Shown in pieces: positions 1 through 9,339 of a stretch of DNA of 32,238 nucleotides; the first letter of the stretch is position 1, and each line of letters starts with the position of its first letter. The stretch lies in contig JAUWZP010000014.1 in the NCBI GenBank assembly GCA_030615265.1, forward strand, positions 1 to 32,238, read 5' to 3'. The DNA is from Candidatus Bathyarchaeota archaeon. Lineage in GTDB: Archaea; Thermoproteota; Bathyarchaeia; Bathyarchaeales; Bathyarchaeaceae. The position numbers and the translations under genes are program-made. The notes under the pieces were generated by a model. It had not been told where the DNA came from. It did not search any database and saw only the letters and a program-made list of their open reading frames with translations.

Positions 1-2
1 TT

Positions 3-485
3 CGAATCCCAAACCTAAACGATGAGCACATTATGATTTTCCAGAAAGCCAAAAAAAGGTATTACGTGTGGGAACGAGAACTAATGGAGCGCTACCAAAC
101 GAAAGTCGTTGACTCTTCCAAGATTGCCAAAAAACAGAGCCGCATGGTTTTAGCATTTTCTTTCTATGATTTCGAAGAACTTGTTGAAATAAAACCGAAA
201 TCTGGCAGCTGCTACATCTCGTCTGTGTCTGAGCCTTACGATGAGGAGATGCAGATTGACTATGGAAGAATGACTAACTGGCTTAACCATTACTGTCTGC
301 CCCTTTATCACGTTCACATTTCAGGACACATAATGCCTCTTCAATTGAAGGAAACTTTGCAAGCGATAAAGCCGAAGCAGATATTTCCAATACATGGAGC
401 TTATCCAGAGCTTTTCAGCAGATTCATGAGCAATCTAAAAAGCAACATAACATTGGTGGAAAGAGAGAAAGAATACACTGTTTAA
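3..485 (+). CDS. MBL-fold/beta-CASP ribonuclease (RNase J-like), C-terminal part; 5' end outside window
   Basis: Frame is open from base 3 (RIPNLNDEHIMIFQKAKKRYYVWERELMERY...) without needing the internal ATG; C-terminal motifs HVHISGH and PIHGAYPELF are typical of the RNase J/beta-CASP family. Confidence 0.75.
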   Translation, partial: RIPNLNDEHIMIFQKAKKRYYVWERELMERYQTKVVDSSKIAKKQSRMVLAFSFYDFEELVEIKPKSGSCYISSVSEPYDEEMQIDYGRMTNWLNHYCLPLYHVHISGHIMPLQLKETLQAIKPKQIFPIHGAYPELFSRFMSNLKSNITLVEREKEYTV

Positions 486-648
486 CGGAAACCGAAAGAA
501 GCCTTTCTAACTAATTCGAAGTCTGTCGGTAATCTTTCCGTTGTTTTTTATTGCCATGTATTGGTAATTCGTACTCTTGATTCTTAATACTTAATACTTT
601 TACTCAGCCATTCTTAAAGAAAAGGCAACATTCCGAGGTTGCATCTAA

Positions 649-2814
649 ATGACGAGGCGAAGAGTTGAACATCTCTATTTCTTGGCAATAGTGTTTACAC
701 TGTCATTTTCAGTTTTCTACAGCGACAACGTTATGCATGTTGGAAAAGCCTCTCAGCAGCCTTTATCTGCTTTAAGCGACGCCTTGATTCCTCCGGACAT
801 TCCGGAACATCATAACAGCCCTATCACTCCAGGCTACTATGAAACCAGCGAATACTTGATTGGAAGCGTGGCGGTTGGAATAGTCTTCCTTGAAAGTAAC
901 GGAACCATTGACATTTCAACTGAGAACTGGACTTCTGCTGAGGAGTCCAATGTGATTAGCGAGATACAGTATGGTTTATCTTGGTGGGCAAACCAGAACC
1001 CAAACGCCTTTGTAAGCTTCAACTATAGCATCCACTACCAAGTTCCAACAAGCTATGAACCAGTAAGTCGTCCAGCTACTGATGAGGATTTATGGATTAG
1101 CGAAGCAATGTCTTACCTAGGACATTCCGGTACGGACTATTTCGCCCAGATCAGGGACTACGTTAACGACTTGCGAACAGAATTAAACACAGACTGGGCT
1201 TTCGCTATCTTCGTTGCGGACAGCTCAAACGACGCTGACGGAAAGTTCGCCGATGACCTCTTCGCATATGCGTATCTTGGAGGCCCTTTTCTCGTGATGA
1301 CTTACGACAACAATAGCTGGGACATCGAAAACATGGATAACGTGGCAGCACATGAGATGGGCCACATATTTTACGCAACCGACGAATACGATGGTGCAAC
1401 AGAATACAGTGGCTATCTGAACGTCTCAGATGTAGAAGGGTCTGGGGGGCTCATGGATAGCTCTGCATGGTTTCTTTCAGACGGCACCAAAGGACAAGTA
1501 GGGTGGCGAGACAGCGATGGTGATACAATTCCGGACATCGTAGACACGTTTCCAGATACAAAGCTGGTTCTCTATCCATCCAATATGACGAATAATACAA
1601 CCCTCACATACGCGGGTTTTGTCACCGAAGTTCCATACCCAAACAGCAATCCTCAAGGAACAGGCAGAGATTTGACAATCAACACCATCACTCAAGTAGA
1701 CTATAGCATAGACTTAAGCGAATGGCTCGAAGCATCTGCCGTGGACGGCGCATATGATGAGGTCGTAGAGAATTTCACATTTACTACTCCTCCGTTGTCT
1801 TCTGAGACACCTGTCGTTGAAGTTAGAGGAATAAACTCGGTTGGCAACATAGAAGATTCAAACGCAACTCATTCAACTACTATAGACACTGCTCCTCCGA
1901 TAACAAGCCTAGATTACTCTTATCCAAATTTCGTAGTGGACACAGCAATCTACGTTTCTGAAAACACAACTTTCACGCTGAACGCCTCCGACACTATCTC
2001 AGGCGTGGCAAACACGTACTATAAGGTCGATTCAGGATCTTGGACACAATACACTGCACCGTTCACTCTCTCAAACCTTGCAGATGGCATACACACACTC
2101 CACTACTACAGCATAGACAACCTGGGCAACGAAGAATCAACTAAATCCTTTAGCTTAACAATGGACAACACTGAACCCACCGTTTCGTTTACATCTCCAA
2201 GTAATGAAAGCGCTTTTGCTTTTTCAAATGTGGATGTGGCATGGACTGGTCAAGATTATGGTTCAGGAATAGCTATTTTTGAAGTAAAAATTGATGATGA
2301 AGAATACACCAGCAAGGGAACCTCCACAAGCCACACATTTTTAGATGTCACAGAGGGAAGCCACGAAATCTACGTAAAAGCCGTTGACCACCTCGGCCGT
2401 TCACAAGAGTCATCGGTAACGTTCATCGTCGATACCACTCCTCCAGTTGTTTCAATAAAGTTTCTAAGAAATGGCAGCGAAATAAAATCCTCTTACCTCA
2501 CAGCGGTTTGGAGCGGATTCGACGAATTATCTGATGTTGACCACTACGAAGTTAGATTAGATGAGAACCCATGGGTTAATGCAACAACGAACACAACTTA
2601 CACGTTCCACCAGCTAACCGATGGAACCCACATATTAGACGTTAAAGCAATAGACAAAGCGGGCAACCTCAAGCAGGCTCGAATTGTTTTCGTAGTTAAC
2701 ACAAGCTTAATCGGAGAACCCGGATGGACCGACGATATGATTGTGTTTAGCACAATTAGCATTGTAGTGGCAATGATTGTGGTATTTCTGATGGAAAGAC
2801 AGATCAAATCATAG
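649..2814 (+). CDS. Secreted, membrane-anchored putative zinc metalloprotease with repeated Ig-like/OmpL47-type domains
   Basis: N-terminal hydrophobic signal segment; AAHEMGHIFYATDEY zinc motif followed by GGLMDS; three 'TxPxxxx...GxHxxxxxAxDxxGN' type repeats; C-terminal TM helix followed by ERQIKS. Confidence 0.75.
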   Translation: MTRRRVEHLYFLAIVFTLSFSVFYSDNVMHVGKASQQPLSALSDALIPPDIPEHHNSPITPGYYETSEYLIGSVAVGIVFLESNGTIDISTENWTSAEESNVISEIQYGLSWWANQNPNAFVSFNYSIHYQVPTSYEPVSRPATDEDLWISEAMSYLGHSGTDYFAQIRDYVNDLRTELNTDWAFAIFVADSSNDADGKFADDLFAYAYLGGPFLVMTYDNNSWDIENMDNVAAHEMGHIFYATDEYDGATEYSGYLNVSDVEGSGGLMDSSAWFLSDGTKGQVGWRDSDGDTIPDIVDTFPDTKLVLYPSNMTNNTTLTYAGFVTEVPYPNSNPQGTGRDLTINTITQVDYSIDLSEWLEASAVDGAYDEVVENFTFTTPPLSSETPVVEVRGINSVGNIEDSNATHSTTIDTAPPITSLDYSYPNFVVDTAIYVSENTTFTLNASDTISGVANTYYKVDSGSWTQYTAPFTLSNLADGIHTLHYYSIDNLGNEESTKSFSLTMDNTEPTVSFTSPSNESAFAFSNVDVAWTGQDYGSGIAIFEVKIDDEEYTSKGTSTSHTFLDVTEGSHEIYVKAVDHLGRSQESSVTFIVDTTPPVVSIKFLRNGSEIKSSYLTAVWSGFDELSDVDHYEVRLDENPWVNATTNTTYTFHQLTDGTHILDVKAIDKAGNLKQARIVFVVNTSLIGEPGWTDDMIVFSTISIVVAMIVVFLMERQIKS

Positions 2815-2844
2815 GTTACACATTAACTGTTTTTGCCTAAGCCT

Positions 2845-3552
2845 TCATTGCGTGTAAAACAGAGAGCCATATCCCTCTAAAGCATGGTTGTAGCCTATTC
2901 GTTTCAACATGAACCGCAATGTGGCTGTGTTGCTGGAAATCACAGGTTTTCCAAATCTCTTCTCCAAACTGGCAATAAGTTCTACTGTGGGAAGATTTGT
3001 GCAGCTTAAGAAGATTCCCTCACCTTGTAATGTATCAACGTGTTCGACCATTCGAATAATGGTTTCAGGTTTTTGCCGACCAATCTCCAAGTTGTCTGTG
3101 ATTCCCAAACCCTCGATTTTCACTACTGTAAAACCGTTTTGCTCCAAAAATCTCCTTTCAAGAATGTTAATATCATCCGTATAAGGTGTCGCAACCGAGA
3201 TTCTTGATAGATTAGGGGCTCTTAACGCGTTAACCACTGCTCTCGCAGTTGTAACAGCTGGTATGTTTGCAGCCTTCTCTATTCGTGAAACTATTTCCTT
3301 GTCATGGCCTAGCCCACGAATCAGGCTTCCAGAAGTGCAGCCGAAAGCCATTACTTCGACTTTGGCATCTGCGAGTTTCAATGCTTCCTCTTCTATTTTT
3401 TTCTCCATGTCTAGGAGTTCAGAAACAGCAACTTCGCGTAAACGAATTCTACCCGTGTGAACCGTTGCTTGTTTAGGGCGCATGAGATTAAACTCACACT
3501 CCATTGTGGTGTTAGACGAGGGCACAAGCAAGCCTAATCGAACATGACGCAA
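2845..3552 (-). CDS. Asp/Glu racemase superfamily protein (maleate isomerase / arylmalonate decarboxylase-like)
   Basis: RLGLLVPSSNTTMECEFN N-terminus, FGCTSGS and LSCTNLPT cysteine motifs; TTG start. Confidence 0.8.
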   Translation of the reverse strand: MRHVRLGLLVPSSNTTMECEFNLMRPKQATVHTGRIRLREVAVSELLDMEKKIEEEALKLADAKVEVMAFGCTSGSLIRGLGHDKEIVSRIEKAANIPAVTTARAVVNALRAPNLSRISVATPYTDDINILERRFLEQNGFTVVKIEGLGITDNLEIGRQKPETIIRMVEHVDTLQGEGIFLSCTNLPTVELIASLEKRFGKPVISSNTATLRFMLKRIGYNHALEGYGSLFYTQ

Positions 3553-3846
3553 GTTTTCCTTTACTCCATGATTTCTGTATAATTGCAGTGTTTTTCTGTA
3601 ACAAAAGGAAATATTGGTTGTATTTGCTGCAAAACGCTTTTGAGATGATCCATGATATTGCTTTTTCCAATTGTGCTTTTTAATTTTAGCTCATTAAAGT
3701 TTATGCAAAAACAGCTCACAGTTTAACCATATTTTGCACTTTGGCAATGACTATTTCGTACTGCCTAAACCTGACATCATACGTAATTCTTGGCAAAAGC
3801 TAAAAAGGCACGATTGTCAGTTTGATAATTTCAGAGTGAAATTTGA

Positions 3847-4641
3847 ATGTCAGAAGAAGATTTAGAGATTGGGATAATCGGCGGCACTGGAATATATGAT
3901 CCTTCTATGTTCAAAGAAGAAAGGAATGTGAAGGTCTACACCCCCTTCGGAGAACCGTCTGATCTAGTCTCAATTTCCCTGCATGGGCGAAGGAAAATCG
4001 CATTTCTCCCTAGGCATGGGAAGAATCACACAATCCCGCCTCATAACGTCAACTATCGGGCAAATATATGGGCGCTAAAAGAGATAGGCGTAAAAAGAAT
4101 AATTGCTGCCTCTGCCGTGGGTAGTCTAAGGGAAGAGTACAAACCCGGCGATTTTGTTATCCCACATCAATTCATAGATAGAACGAAAAAAAGAGCAGAC
4201 ACCTTCTATCAAGGAGGAAGAATCTGTCACATATCCGTAGCTGACCCATTCTGCCCTGAATTACGCGAAGTTTTGATAAAGGCTGGGAAAACCATAGGAG
4301 TTACAGTGCATCGTGAAGGAACTTACGTTTGTATAGAAGGACCACGATTTTCCACAAGGTCAGAATCAAAGCTCTTTCGCGATTGGGGAGCCGATATAAT
4401 TGGAATGACTCTATATCCTGAGTGCGTTCTTGCTAGAGAAACTGAATTATGCTATGCCTCTGTCGCTATGATAACTGATTACGACGTATGGGCTGAGAAA
4501 CCCGTTTCAACCGGCGAAGTAATAAAAACGATGAAGAAAAACATCGAGAACTTCAAAAAACTAGTCTCCCACGCGATCAAAGCAATGCCAAGACAAAGAA
4601 ATTGTCTGTGTGTCAAGGCTCTAAAAAGTGCTTTAATCTAG
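3847..4641 (+). CDS. mtnP: S-methyl-5'-thioadenosine phosphorylase (MTAP/PNP family)
   Basis: IGIIGGTGIYDPSMF, LPRHGKNHTIPPHNVNYRANIWALKEIGVKRIIAASAVGSL, EGPRFSTRSES, GMTLYPECVLARE. Confidence 0.92.
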   Translation: MSEEDLEIGIIGGTGIYDPSMFKEERNVKVYTPFGEPSDLVSISLHGRRKIAFLPRHGKNHTIPPHNVNYRANIWALKEIGVKRIIAASAVGSLREEYKPGDFVIPHQFIDRTKKRADTFYQGGRICHISVADPFCPELREVLIKAGKTIGVTVHREGTYVCIEGPRFSTRSESKLFRDWGADIIGMTLYPECVLARETELCYASVAMITDYDVWAEKPVSTGEVIKTMKKNIENFKKLVSHAIKAMPRQRNCLCVKALKSALI

Positions 4642-4812
4642 GGGCTTTGTAAAACTCGAACTAAATCGGAAATAGAATTGCATTTTATTTCACTGACACG
4701 TATCAGTCATATCGTCAATATAGACGTGCATCAGGAAGCGTATGATACGTTCCAATACTGCAATTGAATGTCTTAGAGACAGAAAGATTAAAAATGGAAC
4801 TCTCAATTATGC

Positions 4813-5475
4813 ATGTTCATGGAGCAATTCGATTGCTGGCTTCCTTCTTGGGAGGAACTACACGAAGATATCAAGGAAATCGTGAAGAAGATCAAGATAG
4901 ACAATTATCAGCCTGATATAGTAATTGCTCTCTCAAGAGGAGGTTTTGTGCCTGCCCGGGTCATCTGTGATTTGATGATAATTAAGGATCTGGTCTCGGT
5001 GAAAGTTGATCACTGGGGTATAACTGCTGCTAAAGATGGAAAGGCACATTTGAGATATCCCATTAGCGCGGATCTATCTGGAAAGAAAGCCCTGATTGTC
5101 GACGATATCACAGACACTGGAGAGAGCATGAAGATCTCAAAAGAATTCGTGAAAACACTCAACCCCAAAGAGATAAGAACAGCGGCAATATATCACATTA
5201 AGACTTCAAAATTTGTTCCAGATTATTACAGCAAACAGATAGATTGGATTTGGGTGGTGTGGCCTTGGAATTATTTTGAAGACATGGTTAACATTGTGCC
5301 TAAAGTACTAGATGAAAACAGTGGTCGCTCTGTCAAGGAGATCAAGGGGTACTTAAAGGGAAGCTTCAAGATTGACTTATCCGAACAAGAAGTCCAAGAG
5401 ATTATGGGTGAATTGGTGGCAAGGAATGTTGCCATAGAAAAGGGTGTTGACTGGATAAAGAACAGAACACCCTAA
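4813..5475 (+). CDS. Purine-type phosphoribosyltransferase with C-terminal extension
   Basis: PRPP-binding motif ALIVDDITDTGESM; IVIALSRGGFVPAR. Confidence 0.85.
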   Translation: MFMEQFDCWLPSWEELHEDIKEIVKKIKIDNYQPDIVIALSRGGFVPARVICDLMIIKDLVSVKVDHWGITAAKDGKAHLRYPISADLSGKKALIVDDITDTGESMKISKEFVKTLNPKEIRTAAIYHIKTSKFVPDYYSKQIDWIWVVWPWNYFEDMVNIVPKVLDENSGRSVKEIKGYLKGSFKIDLSEQEVQEIMGELVARNVAIEKGVDWIKNRTP

Positions 5476-5712
5476 GCTTCTACGTTTCTCTCTTCAAGAA
5501 TGTGCTTCAAAGCTTCGCGAGCACATCAAGTGCTAGTTGAAACAACACTAAAGTTCTGTAGAAAATGTTTCTAGACAAGATAAAACCAAAATCCGAGTCC
5601 TAGAAACTGCTTTCCACGCTTCTTTTAGTAGTTCTGGACTACACATAGAGGCTCGTGAGAACGCTAAGACTTTTTATTGATTGTCCTTTGAGTTTAGGAG
5701 AAGATTTGAGTA

Positions 5713-5752
5713 GGGCGCACTAGGGGCTCACTTTCCTCTCTGCTAGGCGCCC
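5713..5752. repeat. Hairpin-forming inverted repeat between convergent gene ends
   Basis: GGGCGC(A)CTAG (5713-5723) pairs with CTAGGCGCCC (5743-5752), one bulged A. Confidence 0.5.
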
Positions 5753-5792
5753 ACTTTGTTGAATGTTTAGCCAAAGTTTGGAGGTTGCTGGG

Positions 5793-6212
5793 CTATCTGG
5801 GGACTTGGGTTCGTGACAATAGTTTTCTTTTGTCTTTTCTCATTAAGCCCAGGTGATTACCTTTGATTCCTATTTTGGCTACGCCTAGTGAAAGTTTTCT
5901 GTATATGTGAGTTAGTGATTCTTCTGTGCAGGCGAGTAGGTCTAAGCCTTGGGGGGTTATGCTGTAGACTTTTCTCGGTCGTTCGTTTTGTAGGTCCCAT
6001 TGGCTTTTGATGTAGCCGTTTCCTTCGAGAGTTGAGAGAAGTGGATAAATCGTGCTTGGGCCAAAGTATACGCCGAAGTTTTTTCGTAAGCTTGAGATTA
6101 TTCGGTAGCCGTGAACGGGGTGGGCTCTTAGGTACTGGAGAACTACGAGGTCTAGAAGCCCTCTCATGAGTTTGATTTGGACTTCTCGTGCTTTATGGTT
6201 CATATTTTCCAC
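5793..6212 (-). CDS. PadR-family transcriptional regulator
   Basis: GLLDLVVLQYLRAHPVHGYRIISSLRKNFGVYFGPSTIYPLLSTLEGNGYIKSQW...RKVYSITPQG is a PadR winged-helix signature. Confidence 0.88.
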   Translation of the reverse strand: MENMNHKAREVQIKLMRGLLDLVVLQYLRAHPVHGYRIISSLRKNFGVYFGPSTIYPLLSTLEGNGYIKSQWDLQNERPRKVYSITPQGLDLLACTEESLTHIYRKLSLGVAKIGIKGNHLGLMRKDKRKLLSRTQVPR

Positions 6213-6254
6213 CTGTATTTTTGTTAGACGGTTTTTCGGTTCTACACAGATACA

Positions 6255-6276
6255 ATATGTTCTCTTTCGGACATAT
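6255..6276. promoter_or_regulatory. Operator-like dyad in the divergent PadR promoter region
   Basis: ATATGT-N10-ACATAT, perfect 6-bp arms, 43-64 bp upstream of the minus-strand PadR start. Confidence 0.5.
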
Positions 6277-6423
6277 CAAGTCTTTATAGACCCTACACAA
6301 CGATATAAAGGTTCGCGCGTACCCAAAGCATAAAAAAGCATACCAAAGCATAAACCAACCTTTGAATAATTATAATAAACCCAAAAGCCAACAATATCAT
6401 TAAAACATAACCTTGGGTAAAAA

Positions 6424-6816
6424 ATGGAAGACATAAACTTAAACGAAGCTCTCATCAAAGACATGAAACGCCGATTCGTAAAAAGCTTCTTAGACCTACT
6501 TGTCCTTAAACTCATCCAAAACGAACCAATATGGGGTTACAAAATCCTCAAAAAAACAGAGGCTCTCTATCAAATCAAACTTAGACATGGCGCGCTCTAC
6601 CCCCTACTTAACGCTCTAGAAGCAAACGGCTTCATCAAAGGCAAACAAGAACTCCAAAAAGGACGCATAAGAAAAGTCTACCAGATCACCCCAAAAGGCA
6701 CACAACTCATCGAAACCTACCAAAACTTCCTAAAACAACAACTACAAAAACCCAAACCAAAAAGAAACGAAAAAGCGCAGATATTAGCCACACGCACAGT
6801 TGGCACAAAAAAGTGA
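6424..6816 (+). CDS. PadR-family transcriptional regulator
   Basis: SFLDLLVLKLIQNEPIWGYKILKKTEALYQIKLRHGALYPLLNALEANGFIKGK...RKVYQITPKG. Confidence 0.88.
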   Translation: MEDINLNEALIKDMKRRFVKSFLDLLVLKLIQNEPIWGYKILKKTEALYQIKLRHGALYPLLNALEANGFIKGKQELQKGRIRKVYQITPKGTQLIETYQNFLKQQLQKPKPKRNEKAQILATRTVGTKK

Positions 6817-7819
6817 GGAAACTAAAGTGAAAACTGAAGAGAAGATAATTGAGCAAGTTCAAAGGTTTCTGGAAGAAAGGAGTCAAAAAGCTCTAGAGGT
6901 CGCAAAAAAAGAGGTTCTGAAAGAAAAAATGGAATGCAATGAAATTAATGACGCTTTCATGTATTACGTAAAAAATTGGAACGACGTTATTCATCCTGGA
7001 CTTATTTCAATTGCTTGTGAGGCCGTAGAAGGGGATGTTAACAAGTCAATCCCCATACAAGTCGTTATGTTGTTACTAACCGCAGCAGTTGATATACATG
7101 ATGACATAATTGATGAGTCAAAAACAAAATATAAAAAGCCCACCGTTTTAGCTAAGTTTGGCAAAGATATCACTCTTCTTGTAGGTGATGCTTTTTTGAT
7201 GAAGGCTCTAGCACTTCTTCACAAATTGGAGAAAGAATTTCCTACAGAAAAGATGAATAGGATCTGGAACATAATTACAAGTAGATTTTTCGAGTTAGGA
7301 GACGCTGAAGCCCTTGAAGCTTCCTTGAAGGGGAACATAGAAGTTTCTCCAGAAGAATGCTTGCATATCATGGAGAAGAAAGCGTTAAGCTTCGAGGCTC
7401 ATACTCGTATTGGTGCCATCATTGGCGGCGGAGAGCCAAATGACATTGACATACTGGGTAGTTATGGCAAGACGCTTGGCATTTTAATGGGCATAAGAGA
7501 AGACTTTATCGATATCTTTGAACCAGACGAGCTCCAAAACAGAATGAAAAATGAATGCCTCCCCCTCCCACTTCTTTATACCTTTAAAAACCCACAAACA
7601 AAAAAGACCATACTGAATTTCCTTTCAAAACCAATAATTTCTAACAAAGATGCCGAAAGAATAGTCGATATCGTCTTTGATGACAAAACTGTCAAAATCT
7701 TCAAGAGTAAGATTCATAGCTTGGCTGAAAAGGCTTTAAAGAATATCTCTTTTTTACACAACCAAGATGTAAAATACCAATTGCAAATGTTAATAAAAGG
7801 GACTCTTGAGGACCTGTGA
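6800..7819 (+). CDS. Polyprenyl synthetase-like (class I trans-isoprenyl diphosphate synthase family) protein
   Basis: First Asp-rich motif DIHDDIIDE (7091-7117), VGDAFLMKAL, EKKALSFEA; second region GIREDFIDIFEPDEL is degenerate. TTG start at 6800, alternative GTG at 6827; overlaps the PadR gene end. Confidence 0.82.
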   Translation: MAQKSEETKVKTEEKIIEQVQRFLEERSQKALEVAKKEVLKEKMECNEINDAFMYYVKNWNDVIHPGLISIACEAVEGDVNKSIPIQVVMLLLTAAVDIHDDIIDESKTKYKKPTVLAKFGKDITLLVGDAFLMKALALLHKLEKEFPTEKMNRIWNIITSRFFELGDAEALEASLKGNIEVSPEECLHIMEKKALSFEAHTRIGAIIGGGEPNDIDILGSYGKTLGILMGIREDFIDIFEPDELQNRMKNECLPLPLLYTFKNPQTKKTILNFLSKPIISNKDAERIVDIVFDDKTVKIFKSKIHSLAEKALKNISFLHNQDVKYQLQMLIKGTLEDL

Positions 7820-7949
7820 GAAAGACATGCAGACGAGGCCAACGCACATGCTTACCAGAAGAATATTCGCATTGGCTTTACTTTCTTTGCTCTCTTTTTC
7901 TTAGCCTTCATGATTTCACGCTCGCACATTAACGTTTAAGTGTATTATT

Positions 7950-7980
7950 GTCCAACAAGTCTTTATAAGTTTTGTTGGAC
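7950..7980. promoter_or_regulatory. Perfect inverted repeat flanking a TATA box upstream of the MFS gene
   Basis: GTCCAACAA (7950-7958) and TTGTTGGAC (7972-7980), 9-bp perfect arms; spacer GTCTTTATAAGTT contains TTTATAA. Confidence 0.6.
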
Positions 7981-8076
7981 ACCACTACAATTGGACATGG
8001 TTTCGATGTAGGCTCGGGTGAAGATGTTCTAGCAAGTATTTTATGACACACTATACTATTACTAAAAAACTGAGGC

Positions 8077-9330
8077 GTGAAAAGTAAAATGGTAAAGATG
8101 CTTGTTGTAGATGGTGACGTTTTACGAAGAAGCTTTCTTGCAACATTTGTTCTTGTTGTAAACGCCTTTTCTTGGTATTTCCCATTATACGTTTTTTTCG
8201 AGAACACTTTGGGAAAATTTCTAGAATTCAATGTTTTGCTAGGGACGCTTGGTATCCATTATGTAGCGGTTATAGGTTCCGCAGCTGTAGGTACAACTGT
8301 AATAAAAAGATTTGCAAGTCGTAGTATGATCCTTTATGTATGGATGTTTCTTGGGGTAGTGGCGTCTGCAATGATGATCCTACTAGATGCAAGCAACATA
8401 GCTTACTTTTTCCTAGTTTCCTTTCTTTTGGGAATTTCGTTAGGACTGGGGTTTCCTTCTTGCCTTGCGTATTTCGGAGACCATAGCAAGAAGAAAAACA
8501 GAGGGAGGCTTGGCGGGATCACATTTTGTGCATCAGGTTTCAGCATGCTCCTAGTGGGATTGTTTATCAGCACATCCAGCTTCGCTATAGGCGTATTAAT
8601 TCTCACAGTTTGGAGAGGACTTGGCTTAATTCTCTTCCTTCTTGTCAATCCAAAGCAAGAATGCAGACAAAGCGTGGTAGATGTATCCTTCAGGTCAGTT
8701 CTAGTTGACAGATCTCTTGTCTTGTATCTAATCCCTTGGATTATGTTCTGTCTAGTAAATTTTTTAGAAATACCTATGCTGCGTGCACGGGCAGAGATTT
8801 TATTTGGGGTAGACCTTACCCTTCTTTTTCCAATAGCGGAATTTGGAATCGGCGGTTTTGTGGCACTAATAGGTGGGTGGTTTGCTGATTCAATTGGTCG
8901 AAAACGGGTTGTAATCTTTGGTTTCATAGTACTCGGTATGGCATATGCCTTGCTTGGTCTTTTTTCTAACGTTATTCTTTCATGGTATTTGCTTATTGTG
9001 TTAAACGGCATCGCGTGGGGGATCTTCTCGCTCATCTTCTACATGGTTATTTGGGCAGACTTGGCTGGAAACCGACTCAAAGAGAAATACTATTTGGTTG
9101 GTATATTGCCCTTTCTCATTTCAGCCTATTTACAAATGTTATTCACACCATATGCTGAACTGATTGCCGTCTCCGCAGCTTTCTCGTTGGCAAGTTTGTT
9201 CCTATTCTTGGCAGTTTTGCCTCTGTTATATGCTCCCGAAACTTTGCCTGAAAAAATGATTCGAAAAAGACGTCTCCAAAAATACTTAGAAGACATCAAG
9301 AAAGTTAGGAAAAAGTATGAAAAGGAGTGA
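8077..9330 (+). CDS. Major facilitator superfamily transporter
   Basis: About 12 hydrophobic helices; ADSIGRKRVVIFGF matches the MFS loop motif G/DxxGRKR. GTG start, alternative ATG at 8089. Confidence 0.85.
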   Translation: MKSKMVKMLVVDGDVLRRSFLATFVLVVNAFSWYFPLYVFFENTLGKFLEFNVLLGTLGIHYVAVIGSAAVGTTVIKRFASRSMILYVWMFLGVVASAMMILLDASNIAYFFLVSFLLGISLGLGFPSCLAYFGDHSKKKNRGRLGGITFCASGFSMLLVGLFISTSSFAIGVLILTVWRGLGLILFLLVNPKQECRQSVVDVSFRSVLVDRSLVLYLIPWIMFCLVNFLEIPMLRARAEILFGVDLTLLFPIAEFGIGGFVALIGGWFADSIGRKRVVIFGFIVLGMAYALLGLFSNVILSWYLLIVLNGIAWGIFSLIFYMVIWADLAGNRLKEKYYLVGILPFLISAYLQMLFTPYAELIAVSAAFSLASLFLFLAVLPLLYAPETLPEKMIRKRRLQKYLEDIKKVRKKYEKE

Positions 9331-9339
9331 GACAACTCA

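Noticed and set aside
8403-9035. 210-aa minus-strand ORF antisense to the MFS gene
   Set aside because: Arg/Lys/Pro-rich shadow translation; the plus-strand frame has clear MFS character.
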